The notes under the pieces: generated by a model
Seen by the model: the letters and a program-made list of their open reading frames with translations, nothing else
Databases searched by the model: none
Told to the model about the DNA's origin: nothing
In this document: positions 1 to 12,299 of the stretch, piece by piece
Numbering within the stretch: position 1 is the first letter of the stretch
Layout: each line of letters starts with the position of its first letter
Made by a program: the position numbers and the translations under genes
Source of the DNA: Eleginops maclovinus
Taxonomy: Eukaryota > Chordata > Actinopteri > Perciformes > Eleginopidae
Length of the DNA stretch: 64,000 nt
Direction: 5' to 3'
Assembly: GCF_036324505.1 (NCBI RefSeq)
Contig: NC_086366.1
Coordinates: 7,255,427-7,319,426 of the forward strand

Positions 1-2899
1 GTACTCTCAATGACTGCTTTGCATTAGAAAACAACTGGGCTGACTTTAAAGAATGGAAGTGGACTCTTGAAAAACATCCACAGAATATACTGGAAAAACA
101 AGTACTTTACTAGCATGATGAGTCTAGCATGTCAACCTTATAAATAACCAGAATCTATAGCTTTAAATGTCATGTTCATTATGTTATTTTAGTTTTAATT
201 GCACTAGACTTTGTTGTTGCTTTACTTTGTGCAGGCTTCTTTAATACGCCTTAAATGCAGTCCCTGCGTCATTACAATAAATGTTTCTTAGATTAAAAGC
301 TTTGAGACTCCACATTTTGTCGATCTGGATTAACATAGTATATCTTTTCAGTGTACTTTCTACTTACTGCAGACCAATTAAATGTTCAATTTATTTGCCA
401 CTAATTTACAAAAGTATAAAAAGATAATCAATATTATACTTTATTACCTTTTTTAAACTACCTAATTCTTCTCATTCTAATTCCACGTGTTGTTTAAGGC
501 TCATTCTAATATCAGTCATTGAATATCCACCTTCATTATTTGCCGTATATGAGGTGTGTCCCTTAAATCATTCTAGCTGCAGCAGGGATTGAACACATGG
601 CCTACATTTGATTTAAAAGAGATTACTTACTAGTGAGCTCTAACACCTTATTTGTACTGAATGAGTTCTTTTGTCAGTGACTTACAGCTTAAGTTTGAAA
701 AAAATAATTATAGAAAACTATTTCTCTTTATTTATTTCAAAAACGTTCGCAGTGGTAATCAGATTTACAGGAAATTAAGGAAATTAAATGAACTACGTCT
801 GATCTCACACAAGACAACACAGTATAGTATCACCATAGACAATTACATATATTACCATGAGAGCAGATTTCATTGGTTCAAACTCACCTCTCTAGTTTGT
901 AGTGAAAGTAGTTTGCAGCACATCCAAAGGTTGTTGAATGGCAAAAAAAAAACAGCTCCACCTTCTCCCTCTCTCCAACTGTGTGTTTCCTGTTCACAAT
1001 TGATTGAGACAGTGAAGGTGTGTCCTCCTATAATGCGTGTTCACCACCACCTGTGGGTATTTATACTGCCATGTCCCGGTGTACTGGGTTCATCCAGGTG
1101 ATGTTGACGCCCACAGAGACATCAAGCACCCCTCCGCCCCAGAACGCACGCATATCCTTCCCCCGGCTCCAATAAGATGTTTACCCCACATACGCCTGGC
1201 ACCAAGGGCCAAGCTGACCTTTATCCGCCACACTCCCAGTCTAAGCTTTGCTTTGGATTTTCTTTTGGTTGTTCCTATTTTGTGATATATTTGGAAGTAA
1301 GCTTTTTTTCTCACAGTTGCACTCATTCTTAGAAAAAAGGGATGTTTATGGTGTAAATGCAGAAACATTATGTTCTGTGTACTCTGCATGAAAGGATGTT
1401 TGTTTTTATTTACTATGGGCACACACACCTTTATTGGCACAACATATTTTTTTATTGTTGTTCATTAGTGAAGATGTGAGCTGCAAAGCCCAAGGAAGAT
1501 ATAACACTTGGCGTCTGCATGTTGTTCCTAGATTACTGTATGTGCCCAGAAAAGAGCCTATAACTCACATTTGTTTGCGCATGTTTTTTTCGACGTCTCA
1601 GAAAATGATCACCATAAAAATATGTTTAACACATCCCAGGCACAGTGTTGTCATTGTGAATCAAACATCAGTGCTTCACAGCCTAGTGCGGCACAATGGT
1701 CTTCCTCCGAGCAACACACATTTACCCCAGTCCCCCACAACCACAGAGCTGTATGGTGATGAATTGTAGGGGCCATAGAATATAAATAGGTTATGCCCTG
1801 AGACAAAAAATCTACGTAGATGCAAAAAGAAGATGCTCCATAGCCAATCAGATTGCTCCCCACGGTTGTTCAGGAGCTGAATCAGTTTGTGAATCCAAGA
1901 TGTTCTGAAGGCCGAGAGCAGAAAAGTTGTGAATTGTGATGGGAGTAATTTTTCAACGCTTTTGTTCCCAGAAAAAAGTGAAAGAAGAGGCTGCAGTATT
2001 ACCTTACATGCTGCAGAATGTGTATTCTATTGACAGCCACAATACATAACTGTTGACACACAACAAGAATAGGCTTGTCGGTTATTTTTCTAATTACATG
2101 CTATTGTAAAAGGACGACAAGCCTTTTGTCGTAAGCTTTTTTATCTGAGAGATGAATTGTCTATTTGGTTAATCAACCCCCGTCGTTCTAATGTCTTTTA
2201 TATCACACAAAAGGTTTGCGAATAGCCACCACTCCAAATAGCTCCACTGATTGCTGGGCAGGTTTAGCAACTTAAGAGCTGTGGAGGCTGCACTTGATTG
2301 ACAGCAATGCAATCTGAGAAAATGACTGCCACCAAATAATACTGACACAACTAGCAAATATTTAATGAAATTTGATGACAGGTAAAATATAATAATTTTC
2401 TTTGTCAATCAAAATCTGTGAAGGTGAATCGGTAAATGTTAATGGGTTCAACATTTCATTATTGAAGCTATTATACACTATTATAACAGGAATAATTTGT
2501 CCAACTAATAAAGGCCCTACTGTTCACTACCTGTTCAAACTGCCTGCTGCAACCTTTGTTATAAGCTGAGGCCGTTAATAGATGTTTACTTTTGCAATTT
2601 CACTAAGCTGATTAGCACATGAAAACACGTTTGAGAGATCAGCTCCTGAGTGCTAGGTTTTCCCATTGATTGTAAACAATGGTGGTTTCTCCTCACATCA
2701 ATTGGATCACTCAAGTGTAAATGTTAAGTTTCTGTATCAGTTTCTTACAATCAGCTTGAGGGTCAAGAGTTCACAATCACTGTAGAGAGATAAGTCGAGT
2801 AATAAAACAGCCTAAAAAAAGATACGATGCAGACGGGAATCTGCATGTTGCTGCTCATACATTAAGAAGGAGAAGATGAACTTTTATTAATTCAGATTT
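1..2899. other. Intergenic DNA, nothing recognised
   Basis: AT-rich sequence with only short open frames lacking recognisable protein content. I see no exon, RNA gene or clear repeat. The longest frame, at 661, has no recognisable domain. Confidence 0.5.
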
Positions 2900-3132
2900 C
2901 TTTCACATGCAACGAGAGGATCCAGAGCAGAGAGGCAGTCGAATAGCCGAATCCAGGGAGCCGTTGGGGGTTTGGTGCTTTGCTCAAGGGCACCTCGGGA
3001 GTGGCCCAGGAGGTGATCTGGCTCCTCTCCAGTATCAGTCCACACTCCATCTTCCTTGTTCTGATCGGGACGTGAACCGGCGGCCCTTCATTCCAAAGTC
3101 CAAGTCCCTACAGACTTGACCACTGCCTCCCC
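2900..3132 (-). mobile_element. tRNA-derived SINE, minus strand
   Basis: Read on the minus strand, the head is GGGGAGGCAGTGGTCAAGTC (A-box region) and the B box GGTTCACGTCCCG lies at 3078-3066. It is followed by a body including CCTTGAGCAAAGCACC, a phrase common in fish SINEs. The head and B box match the plus-strand copy at 41941, so both belong to one family. The 3' end near 2900 is approximate. Confidence 0.65.
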
Positions 3133-3134
3133 AA

Positions 3135-3292
3135 ATGTTAAAAGATATGTCTGCTTATCTTTAAACAACACTGTATCTGTGATGGAATTATTTTTTACTG
3201 TTTTACTAATGATACGGTTATCTTCTATCACTGTAAATTTCCGCTCTGTGGGACGAATAAAGGATTTCTGATTCTGATTCTGATCCAGAATT
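3135..3292 (+). mobile_element. Non-LTR retrotransposon 3' tail with TTCTGA repeats
   Basis: A segment ending CTCTGTGGGACGAATAAAGG followed by three TTCTGA-type units (about 3268-3291) is typical of LINE/SINE 3' ends in fish, which carry a short tandem tail after an AATAAA-like motif. No coding remains. It directly abuts the minus-strand SINE at 2900-3132, giving nested or adjacent insertions. Confidence 0.45.
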
Positions 3293-3944
3293 AAAACCAA
3301 ATTTAAACAATGATAACATGATCACAATCACCACTTGTTAAGCACCGGATTCAGACAATATACATACTTTTTAAACTTTTTTTAATAATCTTTATTATTA
3401 CCACTGCCAAGGAGGCTTTGTTCTCAGCTTGGGATCTTTGTTTTTTTGTTGGTCTGTTTCTCAGAAGCCTTTGGAAAAAAAACTCCTGCTGTGATTTTCC
3501 TGAAGCCAAGAAACAACCCATTACATTTCTGTTTAAGCATTCATTTTCAATTTTGGAATCGGCTTGGGGGGGTTATATGGATTCCCCAAGTGCCCTTCAA
3601 TTATTATGAACATATTAAAATGTATTTTATTCAAACTAAATTGTAATTTTTCTGAACACTTGGGGGCAGAAGAAACAAGTTGTGAAGAACGATGATATAT
3701 TATCATGTTTATTTACACATCAAGCAGTCACAGCTATATTATCATACATTTTTAGTTTCTGAATGAGTAAGTATTCTTTGATGAGCCTTGTTTTGGTCTC
3801 TATGGGACATACGTATCCCTTGAGGTGCTTAATGCTCAACTGTTCACCGGTTAGTTGCTTTGTCGGTCTGCTTTTTTATACTGCAGGTATTTTATCTGGG
3901 CTTTTTCAATGAAATACCAAAAAACAAAAATAATGAGCACGCAC

Positions 3945-4219
3945 CAGTGGCGCAGCTAGACCTATTTTAGGTGGGCTTCAGCTTCCACCCTACTTCTACG
4001 AAATGTCAACATGACTAAGGCCCGGTAACATCGACCTGTTAACATGACTAATATATTGAAGACGTGACCAGCACAATGGGTGTGTAGTGGCAATGCTCAG
4101 TGCAAAACTCCCCCCCACAAAAGAGGCCCCGAAAATGGTTTAGTGCTTGCATTACCACGCACACAGCTCCACCTCACCTCTGGGCTAAACCCAGACTTGC
4201 AAACCTAGCTACGCCCCTG
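3945..4219. mobile_element. hAT-type MITE, 275 bp
   Basis: The left end is CAGTGGCGCAGCTAG. The right end in reverse complement is CAGGGGCGTAGCTAG (13 of 15 identical). Flanks GCACGCAC and GCAGACAC agree at 6 of 8 positions, consistent with an aged 8-bp target duplication. CAG-starting termini with 8-bp duplications fit the hAT superfamily. There is no coding capacity, so this is a miniature non-autonomous element. Confidence 0.65.
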
Positions 4220-4436
4220 GCAGACACTATACATTCTTTTAGAGTGATGATGTGAAATATAATCAACACTTAAATCAGTCTTGGGTTACACCTGGAGTAA
4301 ATTCACAATCTACCCTGCAGTATACAAAGTGACTAGCTGTACCTTTACCAGCTTTGATAACATTTTAATGCATCAATAGTTATAACCAAAACATATAATA
4401 TACAGTATATATTATATTATTACTCCGAAATGGAAT

Positions 4437-4590
4437 AATCGGCACAATGACTACTTTTACTTTCGGTACTTTAAGTATATTTTGATTGACTTGTACTTGG
4501 GTAACATTTTGATTGCATGACTTTTACTTGTAACAGAGTATTCCTACACTTTGGTTCTTCTACACTCTCTGGTACTTCTATTTAATTCAA
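4437..4590. repeat. Teleost-type ACTTTTACTT repeat
   Basis: Recurrent CTACTTTTACTT, TACTTTAAGTATATTTTGAT, TAACATTTTGATTGCA and GACTTTTACTTGTAACAGAG words resemble an interspersed sequence common in percomorph genomes. Bounds are approximate. Confidence 0.35.
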
Positions 4591-7359
4591 ATGGGAAAGA
4601 GTTGATTTAAAACCAGTGTGTGTATAAACAATATTGATTGCTCAGGTTCAGCTCAGACCAATATTGCGCTGCCGGTTCCAGCCTCTTAAAATCGACAAAA
4701 AGTTACGAAAAAAGTCATTTGTTTTCTTTAGTGAATTGATTATTTGAATTTGCAGTACATTTAAGACAGTGAAATCAAGCCCAAAGACAATTAAAGTATG
4801 TCAACGCTTAATTTAGACCTTGTTTTGAAGCTGGTAAACATTGATGACATGACCTTTGAAGACTCATATCCTCACAACTTTAAGCCCCATCTTTATCAAT
4901 TGCATCTCACATAGTCTATGAGAAGTTGATGGTATGAAAAGTTACTCATAAGGATATGATTAGGGCTTTTCCTTTTTTTTTAAGTAACCCTTTGCTCTAG
5001 CTGTTCCTTTCATACCAATTAAGTCATCTTTTTCTTTTAGAAGTGTTAAAAAGGTCTTTAGATGTAAACCACATCTGACTGTTTTAATAAAAAAAATCCA
5101 CTGCAGTCAGAAATAATTATGAAATGTAGCCTGAAGCATTGAGCTAAAACCTTTTAATTAATTCTGGTGTGAATAAAAGTTGAAGCCTTTGTTTTTAACT
5201 TTTTGATTAGTGCTTCAGTCATGCTTTGCAACACATAGCTTTACCATTCACCATGTGCCTTCACATTCTATGATTTGCTTCGGTTGAACAATACATATCT
5301 TTACTTTGGGGATGACGGTTGCGTCTGTTTGTTTATATCTCATTTTGCTGGGTCATCATGACACAGATCATTTATATTCCACATCCATATTCTCAGACTA
5401 AAAATGGCATTGTGCTAACTTCCAGGCACTGCAATCCTAAAATATGCAAAGTGCCTGTGAAGCTTTTGCCTCTTGTGATGATGCAAACATATGCTGCAAA
5501 GGAATTCTCCGTAGATGTCCATGCACTTTGTTGCATTCCTGTCTGGATGTATTTGTGCAAGACCGTTTTGTGTGTACACTGCATTCAGTAATGAGGCATT
5601 AACCCAAACCCTGACCCTTACCCATATCAATAGAAGCCTACGGACCAGGACTGTAAGGCCTGAAGGAGAAGCCTGGTCAACAAAATGTTTGGTGATTTTC
5701 CACAACAGCATGTCCACTTGTCTACTAACCAATTGGGACCATCAAAGCTAAAGGAATCATGTATCTTTTTACCTTGCCACACTTCATCCCTTGATAACCA
5801 CGGTGGTTGTCTAAGACTGTCATAACCTATTTCAGCTTCATAGGCAGATGGCCGGCATGTAACTGCGGTATGTACAGTGGGTAATGAAGTGTAAAATGAA
5901 AAGCATAGCATAAACATTTAGAGTACAGCTGGGTGTGATGTGTGAGGCAGTGCTGGAGGGAAATGCTTTTCAGTTATTTCTCTCCTTTGTTTTTTAAACA
6001 CCAGGGTGGGATTTTCCAACTGTCCTGTGAACATGATTAGAGATAAAGATAGACGTCAAAAGCTTGGGATTAGCATTCAGATACAAAACAAGAAATCTTA
6101 TCTAGACCTTATGTTCTTGAAACAAAAATGGATTTCATTAATTATCAGGGCATGAGATAGGGTAAGTTACGGTGTTTAAACTCCATGCAGACGCTCTTGG
6201 GGGAATTCCCCTTCCCTTTCTGAATCAATCAATAATTTGGGGTTTTCAAGGTGACACGGGGATCACACATGCATTCAATATTCTTAGGTCACATAGTGCT
6301 ATAGTCTTTTTTCGACAGCACAACACTCAAAAGACCTTGGCCTGATTACGCAACCAGAACAAGCAACTCAATGAAAGGGAAAAAAAACCAGACCCCTCTT
6401 AAAAGCTTAAAATCACCTTTCAATTGACCCTTTTTTCTCACCCTCTCTACTCTGCTGTGGCATGGTCAGCAGCATGTGAGGAATGAACGTGAATCGGATT
6501 CTGTACAGTGTAAAGTGAGACTTAGCGACAAAATCCACAAGAGAACACTGACCCATTGTTCCACTCAAGGGATTTTACCTCTCTCGGTTGTGGATACAGC
6601 CGCTATATCACGTTTCATGTTTTTTCAGAGGGCTTTTATTCTTCTTTTACTGCTACGTACTTTTTTTGTGTATCGAAGAGAAGTACTCTCCGAGTGAAGA
6701 ACAAATGGTGCTGCAAAGACTAATCTCTGCTTTGCAGTGGTTATAATGACTGCCTGACAGCGCTTCCCTTGCATATTTAACCCCTTAACGCCTATTGTCG
6801 CGAATTCGCCTCAAACCGCTTCTATTAAAAATGCAGCCGAGATCGTGCATGTGTTCCCCCAATGCCGGTTCATGTCTCTTCGATACGGACCTAGGAACGT
6901 TTTGCAAGCACTAGTTTCTCGTAGGACCGGTCAAAGAGTGGGAACTTACACCCGGTCGACGAAGGCGGGCATATCCGGTTAGACGCTAACGAGTGGAGAA
7001 AGCAATACGAAATATACGGTCCTATTTGAGGTAAGTTATTGAAAAAAAAAATATTTTGCTGTTTATTGTTTGTTTGTGCAGCTAACGAAGCAGAATAGAA
7101 TAGTTTTGACAGATATTTCTGAAGTTATTTGAAGTGATTCTGTGTGTCGCGAATTCGCTACATTCGGCCATATTGTCTACATTGGTTACAATGAGTACAT
7201 GTTTTGTATTATGTAAATACAGATGTCTGCATTCAATAGTGACCTTTTATTTCTTTCATTTAGCTTGACCTCGAAGTATGGAAAGCTGTTTTCAAAGAAC
7301 TTTTCTGTCTTACAACTGTACTCATAAATCATAAATAAAAATGTCTGCTCTTTTCAATA

Positions 7360-7542
7360 GTGACTTTTTTTTTTACACCAGGTGATGAAAGCAGCAGCAG
7401 CAGCAGCAGTGATGACAGTGGCAGCACTGATGGAGACTCTGATGCGGTCCCTAGCACCAGTTCTGCAGCTACTGCTGCGAGAGCACCTACTACAACCTTA
7501 GCTGTTTTGTTCTTGTTATTGTTATTGTTTTCATTGTTATAA
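7360..7542 (+). pseudogene. Acidic Ser/Asp-rich reading-frame fragment inside the piggyBac-type element
   Basis: Sixty codons read GDE, a run of seven serines, then DDSGSTDGDSD and a Thr/Ala-rich stretch. A possible acceptor (tttacaccag) lies just before the GDE segment at about 7381, and a gtaagt donor is at 7031. The N-termini of piggyBac transposases are often acidic and Ser/Asp-rich, so this may be the remaining 5' part of a transposase gene whose catalytic part has been lost. The serine run is encoded by an AGC repeat and may be mere low complexity. Confidence 0.3.
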
Positions 7543-7640
7543 TGAATGGTTAATGATGTCATGAGTTTTTGACAGCTGAGTTCATGAGTAAGACAGCTCG
7601 GCACATCCTTTGTTCTCTCTAAGTGTTTTCTCTTTCTCGT

Positions 7641-7649
<9 letters not shown>

Positions 7650-7722
<73 letters not shown>
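7650..7722. repeat. (CA)n microsatellite
   Basis: About 36 uninterrupted CA units inside the piggyBac-type element, flanked by CT-rich tracts. Open frames across it are artefacts. Confidence 0.97.
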
Positions 7723-7725
<3 letters not shown>

Positions 7726-7897
7726 CTCTCTATTACACACAGTTCTACATGCTGTTTTTTTATTGTTGTTTTGTTGTCATTGTCATGAGTTTTGCATGTC
7801 TGTTGACATATTGTCATGAAATTAATACTATTTTAATTTAAATTATATGTTGGCATCAATAAAATGAATTACATGCCTGAGATGGGAAATGTGTTTT

Positions 7898-8003
7898 AAT
7901 TACTATTTGATCCATTAATGCCTGTTGTCGCTAATTTGCATCATACCCCAAATTACTATTTTATCCATTAATGCCTGTTGTCGCTAATTTGCATCATACC
8001 CAA
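7898..8003. repeat. 53-bp tandem duplication near the right end of the piggyBac-type element
   Basis: Two copies at 7898-7950 and 7951-8003, differing at only a few positions. Each contains CCATTAATGCCTGTTGTCGC followed by TAATTTGCATCATACCC, closely matching the element's left terminus from 6782. They therefore look like internal, direct-orientation copies of the end sequence. Confidence 0.8.
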
Positions 8004-11000
8004 AATTATATCTATTCTATGTGCTAAATTGAAATTAATAATCTCCACTTAATTTAGCATCTGCTTGAAAGCAAAAACACATAAAATAAATTTTTTAACA
8101 TAATTGCATTTAAATTCAGGCGTCAAGGGGTTAAATGGCACTGTTGTGGAGGAGGTGTTTCTAGACTCTTATAGAAAACCCTTCACATGAATGTCTTGGA
8201 GCTTCAGGTTGCTAGAGATCTCAAAGATCTTCCTGCCTGCAGGGATACTCAGAAGGAACAATACTTTGTCTCTCAGTTGGAACTCAACATGACAGCAGTT
8301 CCCTGCAGACTATATTTTAACACACAGCCATTAGAGGAGGAGGTTGCTCGAAAGCATGAATGCCAACACTTTTTGACGTTTGATGGACTGAAGCATATGG
8401 AAAAATGGTCCAGTGGGCAATGGATTGAAACCGTCAAATGGACAAATGGCATTCTAAGGCTACATAGCATTGGAATGTTTCCCAAATTATTGCTTTAAAA
8501 AATAGTAATTTAATGTAGTGTTTACACATGCATATGCATATGGCACTGCTTGACACTCAAATAAACATCGTTTTGCTATAACTAATCTCTAATGAACAAA
8601 TGTATGTTGTAAGTGGTTTAAGTCTACTCTTCACTGAGCAGGACACATCAAACCCCTGCCGAGCACACAGTTTCTAATAAGACTTGGACTGCAAATATTT
8701 GTATGAGAAAAACATCAAAGCAAAATAAATTACATTTGGAGTTTTAAGTTTAAGTTAGCAAGATGAAAGGTCATCAATTATATCAGCCACTACGTGTTTC
8801 TCTTACAAAGAGTCCAATGAAGAGATGGTGCTTCAACTTGCTTCAGATTGTCAGTAATTAAGGATTGTGAGCAGTGAAAACAGCCATCCCTGTTTCAAAG
8901 CTTGTGTACAGTTACATAGGTTTCCAAAATGCCATATTTGGCATAACTTACTGTACAACAATCACACTTAATTCTAGCAAAGATTTAAGGATCCCTCCAA
9001 GATGCATCGGCTAAACTTGCAGAGTTTTCTGTTAAACCCTCTCTGCAACACCTCTTTCCTCCACATAGTGTCACTGTGTCTGGACTGTGAAGTGGCATCC
9101 AGGCAAGGATCAGTCACATTCTGTTCACCCACTTCAATATATGAAATTTGAAGAGAATGTACGCTTGATCCTTTGGACACAGTGCATTTGCATTGTAGAT
9201 ATTCAAATTATACCCTCAACTAATTGTTTATTCATGAACACATACGTTTGTACTATGAAGCTTATAAGAGGTAGTTTAAGAGGTTTAATGTTCATTTGAT
9301 AGGATTTTATGCAATGCCTCTATAGATTTTCTTTATTTTAAGACATCCACCGAGGGTACTCGACTTCTTCTGTGCATAAGATAAAAACATGCATACAGTA
9401 CAGTATTTCTAAATAATGTATTCACATATAACAAGCACAGTGCTGTGCTGTAGATCTCTGCATTCAAATAATTCATTATTTAAACGTTAATAGATGTACT
9501 TCCCTTTAAACGATACTGCATGAATTTGACAAAAAATGAGTACATATTACGCACTTTTGGATTAGGGTTTAGACTATGTGTTTTAAAATGATGCATTGTA
9601 CCAACATGTTGACACTGATTGATCTGTTTAGGCTAACGCTGTGCCAGCTGGATCAGGCAGATTGTTTAATAATTCACACAATTTCCATTGAAAACATACC
9701 GTAGTTCATGCTTTCACCAGTTCTCCATGCTATTAAATGCCGGTCTCCATCTTTGCTCTTTGTGTAAGAACAAATGCAAAGTAGGCCATTGGATGAACAG
9801 TTAAATATTAAAGATAGTACAATACATGCTGCGCCTTAAGAGCAGCTTCAACTGCAACTTCAGCAATTCTGCTAAACTATTCAGCACTGACACGTGTGAT
9901 ACATTTGCTGTTTCTTATGGAATATCTCCACGCACACTCTGACGCACATACTCATCGAACTATCTCCATTATGCCCTTGTAGTGATATGTTTACCGTGGT
10001 TGTCCTCTGATTTCCATCCACGCTCCTTCTTGTTTTCTGGCAGCTAGTAACAATGCAGTTCATTGTGGTGCCATAAGCCCTGACAAGAGGATCAATCAGA
10101 GCTAATGAAGCCTGGGAGGAGGTGAGAAACGGCGAAGAGGGATGGCGCTAAAGGAGCAGTGAATGGGGGAGTGAAGATGGGGCTTGAGGAGGGGGAGGGG
10201 GGAGTGTTGGGGTTGCAGGATGAAAAAGAATACCAGAGCCAAGGGAGCAAGCAAGAGGATTAAGAAAAATGACACTTTCTTCTCACCTCCTTGCTCTGTG
10301 CAAAGAAAAACTAATTCCCCTACCCTCAGTTATGAAGGGTACATACCTGAAATAATCATTTTTTTCATCTGATAGCCCTGGCCTGACACACTATCGACTG
10401 TGGGCTGCTGTTGCTGAATTGAAATGAGGCGTTTTGTGGGAGACTCCACACTGACCCCTGATACTGCTATGCCGTCAGAACTGTTTCAGCAGAATGTTTT
10501 ATTTATTAAAATGTTGTCACGTATTTCCTATTTACTGTCTGTTTTTGTCTCGGATCCAGCCATACTATGCATGCAATGCCTAGAAGTGACACGGTGATAT
10601 AGGAGATTTCACATGGAAATTGACTGCATTGATCGATATCAAATCAGACTCAGAACCCTTCAATATTTGTGTTAGATGTCTTCATCCCGCTGTTCACTTT
10701 AGCAGGATGATCCACAATTTGCTCATTCTAATGGATCGTCTAATAAAGCACCAATGAAGAGCCTATTACATTGAGTTACCCACACCCTTTTAACATTATG
10801 CAAATGTGTTTCTAATGATGTTCACTCTACACATGTTTCCTCCTAGCGCTGGTAATTATGAATGTGCCAAAGAAGCTTTATGAATGTGGGATTAATGTGA
10901 GGTGGTACAGTCAGACAAATGGATTACACCACAGGATCAACAGTGGAGGCAATATAAAGTGGAGGGAGGGGGTTCTGCGTTGATCAATAATGGTGTAACC

Positions 11001-11618
11001 TCAGGAGGGGAAATAATTACACATGCCCCGGATCTGAACCTCCAGGGGTTGATCCACACAGCTGAATTTTTCAAATTAAGATCACCAACACTTCATGATC
11101 ACTGCTGAGATTAGCACTGCCACCTTGGGAGCGTGCCCCAGTACTCGCATCCCTCAACCCAAATCCCAAACTCCTCATTATTGCAGCCTCACTCCTTGAT
11201 GTTCCATAATCCACTGTCATTGGCTCCCCGGCTGGTCGTGGCATGTAAGTATCTCCCGGACATCTTGCTGTGCATCGGCGACTCAGCAGGGGGGGGCGCA
11301 CATGCAGGAACAAAGAGGGGCTGCAGAGTCATAAATCTCCTCCCAAACTCAATGCAGGAAGTACATGGAGAGGCTTTCTGGTGATAGCTGCTTCTGTTGC
11401 TCCTCCCCCACCTATCATCATCTCCCTATCTTTTCCCTCCCTTTGCTCACTCTCATTACTCCTCCTCTGTTATGTCATGTCTACATTCAATTTTCTCTAT
11501 GCCTAATAACATCTCAATGTCAAGTATCCATGCATCTGTCTCTGTCAGCACTGTCCTGTCATGTGCACACACTTCCCGATCATGGATGACACGCTCCCCC
11601 TATTGCAGTTACAGCACA

Positions 11619-11633
11619 GGGGGGGGGGGGGGG
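11619..11633. repeat. Poly-G tract
   Basis: About 15 consecutive G; a likely length-unstable site and possible sequencing weak point. Confidence 0.9.
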
Positions 11634-11809
11634 AGTTAATGAACCCATGCGATCCATTCTGCTGCTAGGATTTTTGAATTTATTCTGCTGTTAAACATGA
11701 CTTATCGCCTTATGACTCGCGGGATGCTAACATGGTGAATTCACTTTCGATTCAGATTATTCAGGAGGTATCATCCCCAATATGTTAGGAACTGCGATTG
11801 CAAATCATG

Positions 11810-11842
11810 TAGGGTTAGGGTTAGGGTTAGGGTTAGGGTTAG
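11810..11842 (+). repeat. Interstitial telomere-type (TTAGGG)n tract
   Basis: Five uninterrupted TTAGGG units with partial units either side, in unique-looking DNA upstream of kcnj5. Short internal vertebrate-telomere repeats are well known. Confidence 0.9.
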
Positions 11843-12266
11843 AACAATTCTGAAGATGCCTGTTGGTTTTTCCCTTTTACTTGCTCCCCTAAAGATCACC
11901 TTCGACACCTTCTTTTACTTCTTTGTTACTATCTTCCTGTTCTGTTATGCTCAGATTTTCTCGTGTGTTTTTCTTTGCTTCCACTTTCGCTCAAACCCTT
12001 GGGGCTTTTTGTTTACCTGCAGTTTTAGAGCAATTGATTACACCACACTCCTACTCGCCATTTCTCTTTCCCTGTTTGAGCCCCAAACACGCACATACTC
12101 TCATCGCTCTTCCTGCTTCAATGTTCTCTGGACTTTTCCACACGTATCACTGCCTTTGCAGCAAAGAGAAGGGAGCCATGTGGTGGATGTATTCACACAC
12201 ACATATACCGACACCTACACACACAGGGGCTGATGCTCTGTGCAAATAGGCATAAACAAACATTCT

Positions 12267-12272
12267 TATAAA
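12267..12272 (+). promoter_or_regulatory. Possible TATA box upstream of the candidate kcnj5 first exon
   Basis: TATAAA in the context TTATAAAGG lies about 385 bases before the putative donor at 12657. It is followed by CT-rich and CA-rich tracts at about 12360-12485. A start site some 30 bases downstream would fit the candidate exon. AT-rich fish DNA contains many TATAAA matches by chance, so this is only a suggestion from position. Confidence 0.2.
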
Positions 12273-12299
12273 GGACAAATCCTGAGAGACAGGAGGTCC

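Larger units (their letters stand above)
3293..6776. other. Intergenic DNA apart from the listed MITE and repeat
   Basis: Outside 3945-4219 and 4437-4590 nothing is recognised. Open frames near 5320-5750 overlap on both strands and look like chance. Confidence 0.5.
6781..8130. mobile_element. piggyBac-type DNA transposon derivative, 1350 bp, TTAA-flanked
   Basis: TTAA at 6777-6780 and 8131-8134 flank an element starting CCCCTTAACGCCT and ending, in reverse complement, CCCCTTGACGCCT (12 of 13 identical). TTAA target duplication with C-rich termini is the piggyBac signature. Inside are a second copy of GTCGCGAATTCGC (left end near 6798 and again near 7146), a 53-bp unit repeated in tandem (7898-7950 and 7951-8003) that itself resembles the left terminus, a (CA)36 tract and a Ser/Asp-rich reading-frame fragment. 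No transposase catalytic domain is present, so the copy is non-autonomous. I know of no exact family name for it. Confidence 0.75.
8135..12266. other. Upstream flank of kcnj5
   Basis: No gene recognised. It holds the poly-G tract, the telomere-type tract, and some better-mixed stretches (about 10740-10860) that could be conserved non-coding DNA but cannot be judged from one sequence. A 103-codon frame at 8187 has no recognisable content. Confidence 0.45.

Noticed and set aside
7610..7841. Open frames of repeated His-Thr or Val-Cys across the (CA)n tract
   Set aside because: They exist only because a dinucleotide repeat has no stop codons. The same holds at 12240-12470, 16847-17259, 22558-22786, 33253-33576 and 49021-49380.
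8187..8498. 103-codon plus-strand frame starting at ATG just outside the piggyBac-type element
   Set aside because: No recognisable protein motif, no splice or poly(A) context; the length is compatible with chance.
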